DNA of 64,000 bases from positions 31,844,590 to 31,908,589 of the forward strand of contig NC_084591.1 of NCBI RefSeq assembly GCF_033807715.1, read 5' to 3'. The DNA comes from Cololabis saira (Eukaryota; Chordata; Actinopteri; Beloniformes; Belonidae). Below are positions 10,550 through 19,789 of the stretch, in pieces. The translations under genes and the position numbers were made by a program. A model generated the notes under the pieces. That model was not told the origin of the DNA. It saw nothing but the letters and a program-made list of their open reading frames with translations, and searched no databases. Numbering within the stretch: the first letter of the stretch is position 1; each line of letters begins with the position of its first letter.

Positions 10550-10967
10550 AAGGAAAAAACAAAACAAAAATAAAAAAACATACAAGATAAACAAGAAACA
10601 ACTGCAGCGAACTTAAAAACATAAAAACAATGAAAAAAAAAGATAAAAATACAAAAAAAACAATGAAAAAAAAACAACTATAGGGGTTTCACAGTACCAC
10701 ACTGTAGTAGTCAATGGATTTTTTAGACTACAGGTATAAAGAAAGCTTCTGAATACAGGATTAGAAATAGAAGTGAAACTGGAAATTGTACATTTAATAT
10801 AGATATGTTCATAACCGATTTCATAACCGTTTTATTAAATGTTAAATGTGCATGGCTAATAATGTCACTATAATTTAAATATTCTAATTAGATGCTTTTA
10901 TCAAAAAACATGGGGTTTGGCACCAAAAATGCTTGCCTCTGTTAAAGAATAAGGAGCAATAGTTATT

Positions 10968-11661
10968 TTATGCGAATTGGCGCATATTCAATGAAATACG
11001 CCTAATTTGCATAGTTACCATCCAATTTCAAAAAACTTCCAATGCAATTTTTATTTTTCTTCATGTAAGTAATTAACTGGGGAAGTTTCATGATGATATC
11101 TGTTTGTTAAAAATTTTACCCTATTCACCTGGGATTTCTTGGCCACCTTGGTCGCCATCTTGAAAAATACACCTTTCTGGTGCTCAGATTTTGGTAGACT
11201 TTTAGGATGTCATTAAGTACACCTAGTACTACAATAATCCACTGAAAAACCTTTTGTTAGAATTTTTTGGGGGTCAAGTCATAAATGCAGCCGACTATCT
11301 CATAATACACAAATGCACAGGACAAGTTTTACAAATGCACAGACAGATTTGCAAATACACACACCGTTTCACACATGCACAGAACAATTCACACGTGCGT
11401 AGGACAAGATATACAAATGTATTTTTGATGCACACACAAATATAACCTGATTTACAAACGTTTTTTGTCTGTGAGCTGCGCTGGATTTGTGTGTGACTTT
11501 TGAGACTCCTCTGACGTGACTCGATCTACAAATACGTTTTTTTTTAACACGGAAGGATCTGCAACCAATCAGATGTCTTCCTTTGTTCCAGCAAATCGGT
11601 CTGTGCATTTGTAAAACTTGTCCTGTGCATTTGTCAATTATGAGACTGTTCTAGCTCCATA
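10968..11661 (-). repeat. Right terminal inverted repeat, split by a MITE
   Basis: Reverse complement of 4840-5201: TTTATGCGAATTGGCGCAT at 10967, CACCTTGGTCGCCATCTTG near 11144, GCAGCCGACTA ending at 11297, then a ~348-bp insertion, then CTGTTCTAGCTCCATA ending at 11661. It differs from the left arm by several substitutions, so the arms are not a recent identical pair. Confidence 0.8.
11298..11645. mobile_element. MITE with ~55-bp inverted ends, nested in the right TIR
   Basis: Begins TCTCATAATACACAAATG and ends with its near reverse complement (CATTTGTCAATTATGAGA). The inverted match includes GCACAGGACAAGTTTTAC and extends about 55 bp. It is ~348 bp and has no coding capacity. Its exact target duplication cannot be fixed; TA is possible. 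The empty site is shown by the uninterrupted left terminal repeat. Confidence 0.7.
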
Positions 11662-11699
11662 TGTATGTCAGTGTAATTGTCTGTGTGCAAAGTGAAAAC

Positions 11700-12080
11700 A
11701 AGGCTTTACTTGAACTGCAACTAGAGTGGAGGACGGAGAGCACAACCACCCCACCTGAGAGACCAGAAGTCGACAAAGAAGAAACCCGAACCTGAACCAA
11801 GGCCACCGGCAGCCCCATGGAGGACCAGAAAAGGGCGGGAGGAAACCCTCCACCAGCAAGCCCCGCTCCCTCCCAGTGGTGACGGAGGGAAGCCCCGGCC
11901 AGAGCCCCCACGACCACGGGAGGAGGCAGCCAGGAAACCCACGGTGATGGACCAGGACCCAGCTGAGCACCACCCATCGTGGGGCCAAGAGGTCCATGCT
12001 CTCCAAAATAAAACAGGAAGTACTTGGAACAGTGCCAAATAAAGCAAGAAAGGAAGCCCAAAACCACAACACAATTTATT
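11700..12080. repeat. GC-rich unassigned stretch
   Basis: About 330 bp of GC-rich sequence (CCACCGGCAGCCCCATGG, CCCCGGCCAGAGCCCCC) lies between AT-rich flanks and ends in A-rich AATAAAACAGG and AAATAAAGCAAG. Overlapping open frames on the minus strand are composition artefacts. It resembles GC-rich leaders of fish retroelements, but I cannot name it. Confidence 0.3.
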
Positions 12081-12812
12081 CGAGCGAATGGTGAATATAT
12101 TGCAATTTTCTAACTATTGCCGTAGCAACCTACTTATTTTAAAACATGCTAAATATGAAATGAATGGGCTGTTTAGCAGTTATTAATGACAATGTTTATG
12201 CTGGTAATTTTAAAATCAAGTTAATGACATAGGTAACACATAACACATCAAATGTCAGTTTAACCATGACCTAAATAAAAACCAAACCTAAATCTTACCT
12301 TGTGAATCAAATGTCCCTTTGGGTAACAGTGACAGAAATTGGATCAGTTAATCCATCATCCTCTACTGCAGTCTTAAAGCAGCACTATGTAACTTTCCCA
12401 CCTTAATATCATGTTTCCAGAGTCATTGTGATGGTACATCAACTTCCAACAGGTTTAATGACACCTCTGCCATGGTCTGAGAGGTCTGTTTCGCCTTCAC
12501 TGGCACTATGTAACTTTGAGGAGCATGGTAGGAACCCTGCCACACTACAAAACTACACATTTTTACGGCTTTGACTGGGCGGGGCGTGGAGCGCAGAGCT
12601 CCGCAGAAGCTGTTAACCCGTTGCTGTGTTGTAGCTGCAGCAGCTCCGCACAACAAACGTGGGGAAAAGATCGTTAATGGTTTAACTTTTCACCGCTTTC
12701 CTGCTCGGAGGAAGAACCACGGAGGCCAAGTATCTGAGATAACAGAGTAAAAGAGTCGTCGGCTCGGTTGGATCGCGGCTGTAACGACCAAACGTAACCT
12801 TCCACACAGTAT

Positions 12813-12970
12813 CACAAACAAACACTCACACAGACCGGGGTGGCATCAAAACACGGGTTTATTAAACCACAAACAAACACTCATAACGACCGGGGTCGGA
12901 TCAAAACACAGGTTTATTAAACCACAAACAAAAACACACAGACCGGGGTCGGATCATTCACACAGGTTTT
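12813..12970. repeat. 55-bp tandem repeat, ~2.9 copies
   Basis: Units start at 12813, 12868 and 12923, each opening CACAAACAAACAC or a close variant, followed by GACCGGGGT and GGTTTATTAAAC. It lies inside the TTAA element. Confidence 0.85.
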
Positions 12971-13275
12971 ATTCCCCACTTCTCCAGCTAAACGCAGTTC
13001 CAGGCCAGCTCTCTGCGGTGCGATTAACCCCAATCTTCAGATAAAACTAGTTTGTTGAGGAAAAGATATTAACTTTATATGTAGCTGCAGAGGAAAAAAA
13101 TAAAAACAAAAATATTGCTCACGCCTCGGAGCCTCTTCCGCATAATATAGCAGTCAAAAAAAAAGAAAAGAGAAGTAAGAGTGATACAAAACATGTACTG
13201 TATGTTGTACTATTATACAAATTTGTTGAAACACATGGCGAGTCAAACATTTACCAAAGCAGCTGCCAAACACTC

Positions 13276-13467
13276 CTAAACAAGGTAGCCTAAGACGTCG
13301 GTTGTGCAGAACTGTGGCAGTAAGTCCTCATCAGAGCTCCACTCTTTGATAGGGATTTCATATGGAGCCAACCCGTTAATAATCATTATTTTCTCCATAT
13401 ACCGCTCCCTGGCTTCCTTGTTTAAGGTATCCCGGTAAATTCCAGTGCCTTTCCAGCAGTTTAACAT
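13276..13467 (-). pseudogene. Single coding exon resembling the N-terminal module of fish YqaJ-type proteins
   Basis: On the minus strand, 63 codons contain YRDTLNKEARERYMEKIM, then NGLAPYEIP, EWSSDEDLLP and finally DVLGYLV before a stop. This order (RxRYxxKI, DPYEIP-like, W..DxDLLP, DVxxYLV) matches, from memory, a repeated module in uncharacterised fish proteins that also carry a YqaJ-type exonuclease and are spread by transposons. The stop follows immediately after the expected exon end, where CTTGTTTAG could be a weak donor. No other exons of that protein are seen within the element, so this is a fragment captured or left behind. Assignment is by pattern only. Confidence 0.4.
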
Positions 13468-13703
13468 CTTTTTTTTTTGTGTTCCGTCTGTTCACTTGGT
13501 GAAACAGAAAAGTAGTTTTGAAAGTCCGTCCCGTCTTCATTCGCTATCAAAACAAATGCACGCGACGGGGACAGGAGTTTTCTGGCAGTACGCACTTGTG
13601 CTCATGGGAAACGTAGTGTTCTTTCTGGTAAAGCACTACCGCTTTCGTCCAAAAGATGCCGCCAAACTCAACAAAAGCTGAAAGTTACGTTGTGCTGCTT
13701 TAA

Positions 13704-14043
13704 AGGAGCTTGAGGCTCCTTTTAAGAAATGAGACTCTCTAGCGCCACCCTTCACCACGACGGTCGTCGGGGGTACTGCAGCCAACAGTGAAGCCGGCAC
13801 GGGAGAACGGGGAGAACGCACATGCAGCGTCATGTGACGTCACATCCGCAGTCCAGCGCGGGAAATTCGGGACCGAATTGCAGCACATTTTGCAGCACAC
13901 AGCCTGTTCAAGGCAATGGAGAGATACACTAGAGGGCTCATTCTTTTGGGTTTGGAACGCTTCATCTGACATTATTACTAGAAAACTTAAAATGTATACG
14001 GATTTTTTTCATAAATCTTGCCACAATCCGGCCTCAAGCTCCT
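13704..14043. mobile_element. TTAA-flanked MITE, 340 bp
   Basis: Inverted ends AGGAGCTTGAGGC and GCCTCAAGCTCCT, flanked by TTAA at 13700-13703 and 14044-14047. The left TTAA is the same four bases that end the preceding 1.3-kb element, so the two elements abut on one shared target site. It is non-coding. Confidence 0.8.
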
Positions 14044-14242
14044 TTAAGTGAGCTTGGGCCTATATGAATAAAAAGTAAAGAAAACTACTTTTTTAGAAAA
14101 TGTGTAGTGTTCTTCATTTTGATCTTATACTTTATGAGGAAACGAGGCTCTGCTTAACGCTTATAGAGTGATCCCCCTTAAAGATCTCACAGTTAGTCAT
14201 GTGTGGCATTGAAACCTGTCACTCCTTCTTAAAGCAAGTATA

Positions 14243-14578
14243 TGTCACGGTTCCTGTTTTATTTTGAAACCCATGTCTGTGTTTCAATTCTGTCTTGACT
14301 TCCCTGGTTCCCATCTGCCCTGATTGTCTGCACCTGTGTCTCTCTACCCTTCTGTGTATATCTGGTCTTGTTTTTCTCTTGCTCCCTGCTGGCCCGTACT
14401 GTTTCCTCCCTCCGTGTGTCCTGTCAAGGTTTTTCGATTTTTGCTCTTGTGTTTTGTTAAACCTGCTCTGAAACGCTTTTGTTTTCGGCATAAATAAATC
14501 ACCTTTATATATAAATCAACCAACTCCCGCCTCCTCATGTCTCTCGTTTGCTTGGGTCCTAGTCTACCACTCGTGACA
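14243..14578 (+). mobile_element. Solo LTR (Ty3/Gypsy-like), 336 bp
   Basis: Starts TGTCACGGTTCC and ends CTCGTGACA, with a perfect 5-bp duplication GTATA on both sides (14238-14242 and 14579-14583). A polyadenylation signal (AATAAA, about 14493) precedes the end as expected for an LTR. No internal retrotransposon sequence lies on either side, so it is a solo LTR produced by LTR-LTR recombination. A related LTR lies inverted at 49407-49744. The Gypsy assignment is from memory of fish LTRs with TGTCACGG and CGTGACA ends. Confidence 0.75.
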
Positions 14579-14583
14579 GTATA

Positions 14584-15581
14584 CTCTACTTTGGGCTCAT
14601 TCAAAGGCTTGCATTGCAATCAGAAATACTTTGAAATCAAACAAGACAGTTCACAAAATATAGTGAGACAGCTCTAGGGTGGACTACAGCGTGTGTGATT
14701 GGGGGGGTGGTTTGGAGTGGGGAGGGATGGAAGTCCTGGTCCTTTCAGGAGGCTTATGTATAAGACCCAGAGTTTGTTGCTATGTCCCCGTCTCCTGGTG
14801 CTGCCTCTCAGCAGGAAGGTTTCTGGTGCAAGCCCTCGACTGCATCGCATTGTCGATTTCCTCCTACAGTTAAACATTTGCACATCAGTGTACTTGTGAG
14901 TGTTTTCTGCATGACTCCCCAGCTGTACCACACCTGTCACCAGGTGGCTCAGCTTCCTGAGACTTCCCTAAGGACTCAAAGAGAATTTGTGCAGGTGTGT
15001 TTCTCATATTCTTCATTAAAAAAAAATATATATATTAATCATGAGCCCAAACTGACAGGTGAGACAAGAGACCAGTAATTGAATTGCTGCAGAAACACTA
15101 CAGCAGCAGGTAAATGCCAAACTAAAACCTAATTCCATTGAGTCAAAAGTAACGTTAATGACTCAGATTTTCATTATTAAGGACTGTAGCATGTATCGCT
15201 CAGTTTAAATGTTTCATCACCAAAGGTCATGTGACCTCTAAATCTGTCAGATTATTTGACCGGAATAAAACAGCCATTTAAGTAGGTAATCACTAGGATT
15301 TATTTGTATCCGTGAGAGCTGAACTGTTTTCCTCCGGCAGCAGGTTTGAGGAGCTGCAACCATACACCTGCTGGCTGGCAGGTCGCTCCTCCCCGCCGCC
15401 CTGGGGCCCTGTTGCCTGGCAGAGGCCCGGGGGCCCCCCGGGACCAGCAGCAACACACACACCTGCGCGATCATGCATGCACCGAGTACAGCACACACGG
15501 CTGCGGTTTCACACCACAGTCAAGAGCAGAAAATGACTGTCTGTACTTCCGGTTCCTTCTCATAAATAAAAGTATGGCTTA
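14584..15581. other. No gene recognised; possible regulatory palindrome at 15224-15237
   Basis: Mostly unique sequence. AGGTCATGTGACCT at 15224-15237 is two nuclear-receptor half-sites in inverted orientation spaced by two bases, overlapping a TCATGTGA M-box/E-box. A GC-rich patch at 15375-15460 contains a CCCGGGGGCCCCCCGGG near-palindrome. Nothing supports transcription. Confidence 0.3.
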
Positions 15582-16114
15582 GGCTATTTACACCCGGGTG
15601 CAAGTACTGATGCGTAGGCTATTTACACCCTGCTACCAATATCAATGTATGCTATTTGCACCCATGTATTATTAGAAAAAAAATTATTTATAAAAAAAAA
15701 AAAAATCCATCAGCTCAACAGTGATTGACATGTATTCACACCACTTTTGATAAACTTCATTTAATCTCTTCAAAATATCTTACAATGACATAAGAGCAAA
15801 AATTGTTCATACAAAAGTGTGAGAGCAGACGTTTGCCTGGTTCTATTGTTTGACATGGTTCCAATTTTAGAGTGGTGGACGTGAAAAAGCACCTTCTGTT
15901 GCAGACACGTTGATGCACATGTGCATGGGCAACGCATTTGTTTTCATATGTCAACAGGGTGTTTTCATATGTCAACAGGGTGTTTTCATATGTCAACAGG
16001 GTGTTTTCATATGTCAACAGGGTGTTTTCATATGTCAACAGGGTGTTTTCATATGTTAACAGGTTGTTTTCATATGTCAACAGGGGCTTGCTATTTGTAC
16101 CCTGGTGCAAATAG
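15582..16114. mobile_element. Possible MITE with CTATTTGCACCC-type palindromic ends
   Basis: GGCTATTTACACCCGGGTGCA at the left and GCTATTTGTACCCTGGTGCA followed by AATAG at the right are each self-complementary. Two more copies of the half-motif lie at 15617 and 15651. The interior holds the 21-bp minisatellite. No clear target duplication was found, so the element boundaries are inferred. Confidence 0.4.
15940..16084. repeat. 21-bp minisatellite, ~7 copies
   Basis: Unit TTTTCATATGTCAACAGGGTG repeats about seven times with two variant units at the end. Because 21 is divisible by three, both strands translate as heptapeptide repeats (MSTGCFH on plus, LLTYENT on minus). That explains the long frames here; they are not taken as genes. 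Confidence 0.85.
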
Positions 16115-16699
16115 TCACTCCATAAAAGTATTTCACTTATTTTTTGTAATTTTGTAACTCGACTTAATTCTATCGTCCATGTCATAATTCCCTTATTTAA
16201 TTCATTTATTTTTGTGTAAACTCAACAAATTGTTGATAGCTTTTTTTCTGTAGCTTCTTCATGATTGACTGTTTATACATTTAACATTGTGACCACCGTG
16301 TAAACGCTGAATCTTGCTCTGAACAGTCAGACATCCACAGCCCCAGGGACCCATTTATTACATGTAAGAAGACTGGTATGGCGGTAGGAGAAACAAGCTA
16401 CGGGGCCCAGTGTTCTTCAGTCCAGGTCCTCAGGACCTCGGTTCTTCACGTTTTAGATGTTTCTCTGGCCTATCATCTCTCATTCAAATGGAAAGGATTA
16501 TGATCAGCTTGTCATCAAGGTCTGCACAAGTCTGTCAGTGACCTATCCATTTGAGTCAGGTGTATTTGAGCAAGGGAAAATGTAAAACATGTAAGGCACT
16601 GGGTTCTGAGGACCTGAGTGTCCAAAATCCTCCTCTGCTCACTGCTCTGCACTGACTTCTGATCATAGTTTCCACTCAATGTCCCACAATCCATCCATC

Positions 16700-16836
16700 T
16701 GTCTTCTGTTATTACATCATCTTTAGACTTATGCTTGTACATTAACTCCACACAGAAAGACCCTTGCCAGTAGTCCAACCAGAAAGTTTTTTCGGTGAGG
16801 CAACGGTGCTACCCACCAAGCCACAGTGCTGCCCTG
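16700..16836 (-). repeat. Interspersed repeat with GGCTTAGTGGGTAGCAC-type head
   Basis: Read on the minus strand, GCAGCACTGTGGCTTGGTGG, TAGCACCGTTGCCTCAC and later CTTTCTGTGTGGAGTT match a well-known vertebrate repeat in which a tRNA-like GGCTCAGTGGGTAGCA head precedes GCCTTTCTGTGTGGAGTTTG. The copy is degraded and has lost the middle part. The rest of 16115-17610 looks unique. Confidence 0.45.
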
Positions 16837-17609
16837 TGTCCCACATGATGAAAGCTTGTGTGGGTTGATGGCCACTACATTAGTTGGTGGTAATCCACTG
16901 GATTTTATTTGTGTGACAGCAATAATGAGTGTGGTGGAAATCTGAAAATAAAGAGCTACAAAATAACCAAATGGTCTTTATGTCATTTAATGAAAACCTT
17001 GCAAGGGATCAGCATACAATCACAACAAAGTACACACTGATGGTTTGCTCCAAGGTGTAGGTGTGATTTATAGACAAAGATCGTGTATGTAAATGTATAA
17101 TAATCTATATAGGATGTGTTGTAATGCCAAATGTCATCAAGTCTGTAAACAGTCTTGAAAGAAATGACAATGATCAGTGGTTCCTTCCTGGATTCAGATA
17201 AAGTTAAACAACAAAACAGAGAGCATAAGATAAGATGATTTCCAAGACAGTGAGTTCATACAAGTGTTAACTATTTTAAGTACAAGTCTGGAATCAAAGT
17301 GCATCATGTAAAGTATTACCATGTGTCTGAACTGTAGAATACATTGTTATTCTTCCATAACATGAGCAGCACCAACAAAAATAATAGCAACATTGTCCCC
17401 AAGTTTGAATTGCAAATGAGCTCACTTCATAGTCCAAAACATAAAACTACAGAGTGACCGTTAGAAAGAGCTATATTTAGATAAATCTCAGACTGAAGGA
17501 TGCCATATATGAAATATTAAATGAAATTAAATGAAAAATGAAATAAAATGAAATATTTTTAACTTTGAAATTGTTTTAAAAGTTTTAAAATTGTATGTAA
17601 TTGTATGTT

Positions 17610-17708
17610 TTTTATTGATTGCTGTAAAATTCTGCTCTTTTTTCAGTGGAGACCTGGCTTTCACTGCTGGCTGAATTGAATAAAAATCAAATCAAAAATC
17701 AAATCATA
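17610..17708 (+). repeat. Possible short LINE 3' tail
   Basis: GCTGAATTGAATAAAAATC followed by repeated AAATC units looks like the 3' repeat tail of a fish LINE. No reverse-transcriptase sequence is present upstream. Confidence 0.3.
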
Positions 17709-18510
17709 TTTATTATAGGAAGTGGGTGTGAACAGGGGAAACCTTCATGAAATATATCACACACAAACACATTGCCTGGTTTACAGAGGTGGGTAGTAAC
17801 GAGTTACATTTACTCAAGTAAGTTTGGGAAATTTTGTACTTTTAGGAGTAGTTTTGAATCACTATACTTTTTACTTTTACTTTAGTAGATTTGTGAAGAA
17901 GAAACTGTTACTCTTACTCCGCTACATTAGGCTACATTGAGCTTGTTACTTTTCTTTTATCCCCTCCGCCTACGCGTCAATCTCATGACATCACTGGGTG
18001 ATTCTTTAGGAAAAAATTTTGTTTTTGCATGTTTTGTCACATATACACAGACTCAAACACACACAGAGTTTATATGAGTTCATGGGCTTGTTCTAGTTCT
18101 GCCTGCGGAGCCTGGTTAAAAAAGAAAAGTACAAAGGCTTGAAATTTTGTGCTACTTGTGCTTAATTTATTTTTTATTCTGTTATTATTTTATTTATTCC
18201 ATTATGTATTAAAGTACTTGAATTTACTTTAAGATTATTTTAATTTAAGCAATTTTTTTATTTTTTATTAATTTTAATTTATTTTATTGATTTAATTTGC
18301 CTGAAGATGATTATTTTGTACTTTTGTCTGTTTGAATGGTTGTGTTAAAAAAATAAATCAGACGTTACTCAACAGTTACTCAGTACTTGAGTAGTTTTTT
18401 CACTAAGTACTTTTTTACTTTTACTCAAGTAATTATTTGGATGACTACTTTTTACTTTTACTTGAGTCATATTATTCTGAAGAAACAGTACTTTTACTCA
18501 GTACTCGAGT

Positions 18511-19234
18511 TGAGGGGGTGTGAGGGGGGATGGCATCCCCCCTAAAATAAAAACGGTCAAAATCATCCCCCTGCAATCCCCCCTTTCCATCCCGTATGTC
18601 ATTTCAACAATGAATGTGGTATTACTGCTATCTCAACATTTAGAGTCATCACCAGAAAAATAACACCAGAAGATTTTGAAAATTTTGACCTGCTTCAAGT
18701 CAATTTTCACTTGAAATAAGTAGGAAAATCTGCTAGTGGGACAAGATTTATCTTCTCATTACAAGCAAACAAATCTTGTTCCACTGGCAGATTTTTCTAC
18801 TTATTTCAAGTGAAAATCTACTTGATACAGGTGAAAATTGTTGTTTTTTTAAGTGATGAGTCTTGTTTTAAGTGTAATGAGATTTTTTTTACTAAAAAGA
18901 GACATTTTAACTAGAAATAAGACAAATATTCTTGTTAAGATTTTGAGTTTTTGCAGTGATCCATTTGACTTATCCTGTGAAGGACAGAGTCATATTGATA
19001 AATTCAGAAAACAGTTTTTTATTTTTGTGTTTTGATGTATTTGATGTAAGCCCAGTGGATATTTAAAGCTTACAGAAGGCTGCATTTAACTGCTGCTATG
19101 TCATTCCTGCAGTATTTCTGCAGGTGTTTTGGTCAGTGCTATTATTTGTAATATATTATATTATTTGTAATCAGCACAAATTATCTGTCCCCATATGATC
19201 AAATCCACCATTCCCCCTGATTTTTTTTTTTACA
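18511..19234. mobile_element. 724-bp element nested in the hAT element
   Basis: Begins TGAGGGGGTGTGAGG and ends in a T run plus ACA, between two copies of ACTCGAGT (18503-18510 and 19235-19242). Removing it with one ACTCGAGT restores a continuous CAGTACTCGAGTACTGC in the host element. Its ends are only weakly inverted, so the superfamily is unclear. It contains the long hairpin at 18694-18825. Confidence 0.6.
18694..18825. repeat. Long inverted repeat (hairpin), ~56-bp arms
   Basis: The arm 18703-18749 (ATTTTCACTTGAAATAAG onward) is the near reverse complement of 18771-18817, with a 21-nt loop; a weaker match extends the arms to about 56 bp. The following CAAGAATATTTGTCTTATTT-type sequence (minus strand, right part) is a familiar fish MITE end. 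A transcript would fold into a strong stem. Confidence 0.8.
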
Positions 19235-19329
19235 ACTCGAGTACTGCTTTTACTTGAGTACAATTTTTGGCTACTCTTCCCACCTCTGCTGGTTTATGAT
19301 CATCATCACCCAGGGACTTTAATTGTGAA

Positions 19330-19639
19330 AGTCTGAGTCGTGAGTATCCGGTCAGTCCCTGCTTCCATCCGTCAGCTTGACTCGCTGCCTCGCCCGGTCG
19401 CTCAACTTAGTCCGCAACTTCATCCTCCTGCCTGGCGTCGCTCCGCGCTGTCAGACCTTTTACCTGCCACACCGGGCTCGCCGGGAACAATTCGGTTTGG
19501 GCCATTAAAGAGTGTTTTTCTTTCTCTCTTTCTTTCTTTCTTTTTTTCTTTTGTTTTGGTGTGGAGAAACCTGGGGGGAACTGTCTTCAGCAGGACCGGC
19601 GGACTACGCAGAATAACCTCCATGCTGAGCCGCTCGCAG
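19330..19639 (+). other. CpG-rich candidate first exon with splice donor
   Basis: The stretch just after the hAT element is CpG-rich (CGCTGCCTCGCCCGGTCGC, GCTCGCCGGG, GACCGGCGGACTACGC) in an otherwise AT-rich neighbourhood. It ends CTCGCAG|GTGAGA, a consensus 5' splice site at 19639/19640. A short ATG frame (MLSRSQ) at 19622 runs into the donor. This is what a CpG-island promoter with a leader exon would look like. The next same-strand exon with a matching acceptor is the candidate at 47900, but linking them is inference. A polypyrimidine TTTCTTTC run at 19508-19555 lies inside the putative leader, which is odd for an exon. Confidence 0.4.
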
Positions 19640-19646
19640 GTGAGAG

Positions 19647-19789
<143 letters not shown>

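Larger units (their letters stand above)
4861..10803 (+). repeat. Three tandem ~2,001-bp units inside the transposon
   Basis: Units begin at GTCGGCTGCATATATG at 4861, 6863 and 8864 and end at ACATTTAATATA. Identity is very high; differences seen include one A in a poly-A run, single substitutions, and a ~44-bp loss in unit 3 near 10687. Unit 3 runs past its end into unique sequence (10804-10967) before the right terminal repeat. The junctions between units share only TAG with both parents, which points to duplication at microhomology followed by unequal exchange. Confidence 0.9.
4840..11661. mobile_element. 6.8-kb DNA transposon with ~360-bp TIRs and triplicated interior (Academ-like?)
   Basis: The left end (TATGGAGCTAGAACAG at 4840) is repeated inverted at the right end (CTGTTCTAGCTCCATA, ending 11661). 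The match continues inward for about 360 bp (4840-5201 against 10968-11297 plus 11646-11661), interrupted only by a MITE in the right arm. Flanks read TGTATG on both sides, giving a 6-bp duplication; a 4-bp ATGT reading is equally possible because the flanks are low in complexity. The interior encodes an XPG-like nuclease region and a Cys-rich finger, three times over. By general knowledge, XPG-type nucleases and Cys-cluster fingers occur in Academ-superfamily transposons, so that is the leading guess. No catalytic DDE-type transposase was recognised, so this copy is probably non-autonomous. Confidence 0.7.
12378..13699. mobile_element. TTAA-flanked DNA element, 1.32 kb
   Basis: Ends AGCAGCACTATGTAACTTT (left) and AAAGTTACGTTGTGCTGCT (right) are inverted repeats, and each is flanked by TTAA (12374-12377 and 13700-13703). 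TTAA duplication fits piggyBac or Kolobok-type elements. The internal ends do not show a piggyBac CCC start, so Kolobok-like is slightly favoured. A second internal CACTATGTAACTTT occurs near 12506. The element carries a 55-bp minisatellite and a minus-strand coding exon (13276-13467), so it is more than a simple MITE. Confidence 0.7.
17784..19288. mobile_element. hAT-like non-autonomous element, 1.5 kb
   Basis: Left end CAGAGGTGGGTAGTAACG and right end CTCTTCCCACCTCTG are inverted repeats, flanked by a perfect 8-bp duplication CTGGTTTA (17776-17783 and 19289-19296). The 8-bp duplication and CAGAGGTGGG ends are characteristic of hAT elements common in fish. Sub-terminal regions are rich in ACTTTTACTTGAGT variants on both sides. 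No transposase frame is present. A second element (18511-19234) is inserted in its right part. Confidence 0.8.

Noticed and set aside
11651..12074. Overlapping minus-strand frames of 117-138 codons
   Set aside because: Three overlapping frames in a GC-rich stretch with no stops by composition; no domain recognised.
15757..16185. 142-codon minus frame with LLTYENT heptads
   Set aside because: Product of the 21-bp minisatellite, whose length is divisible by three.
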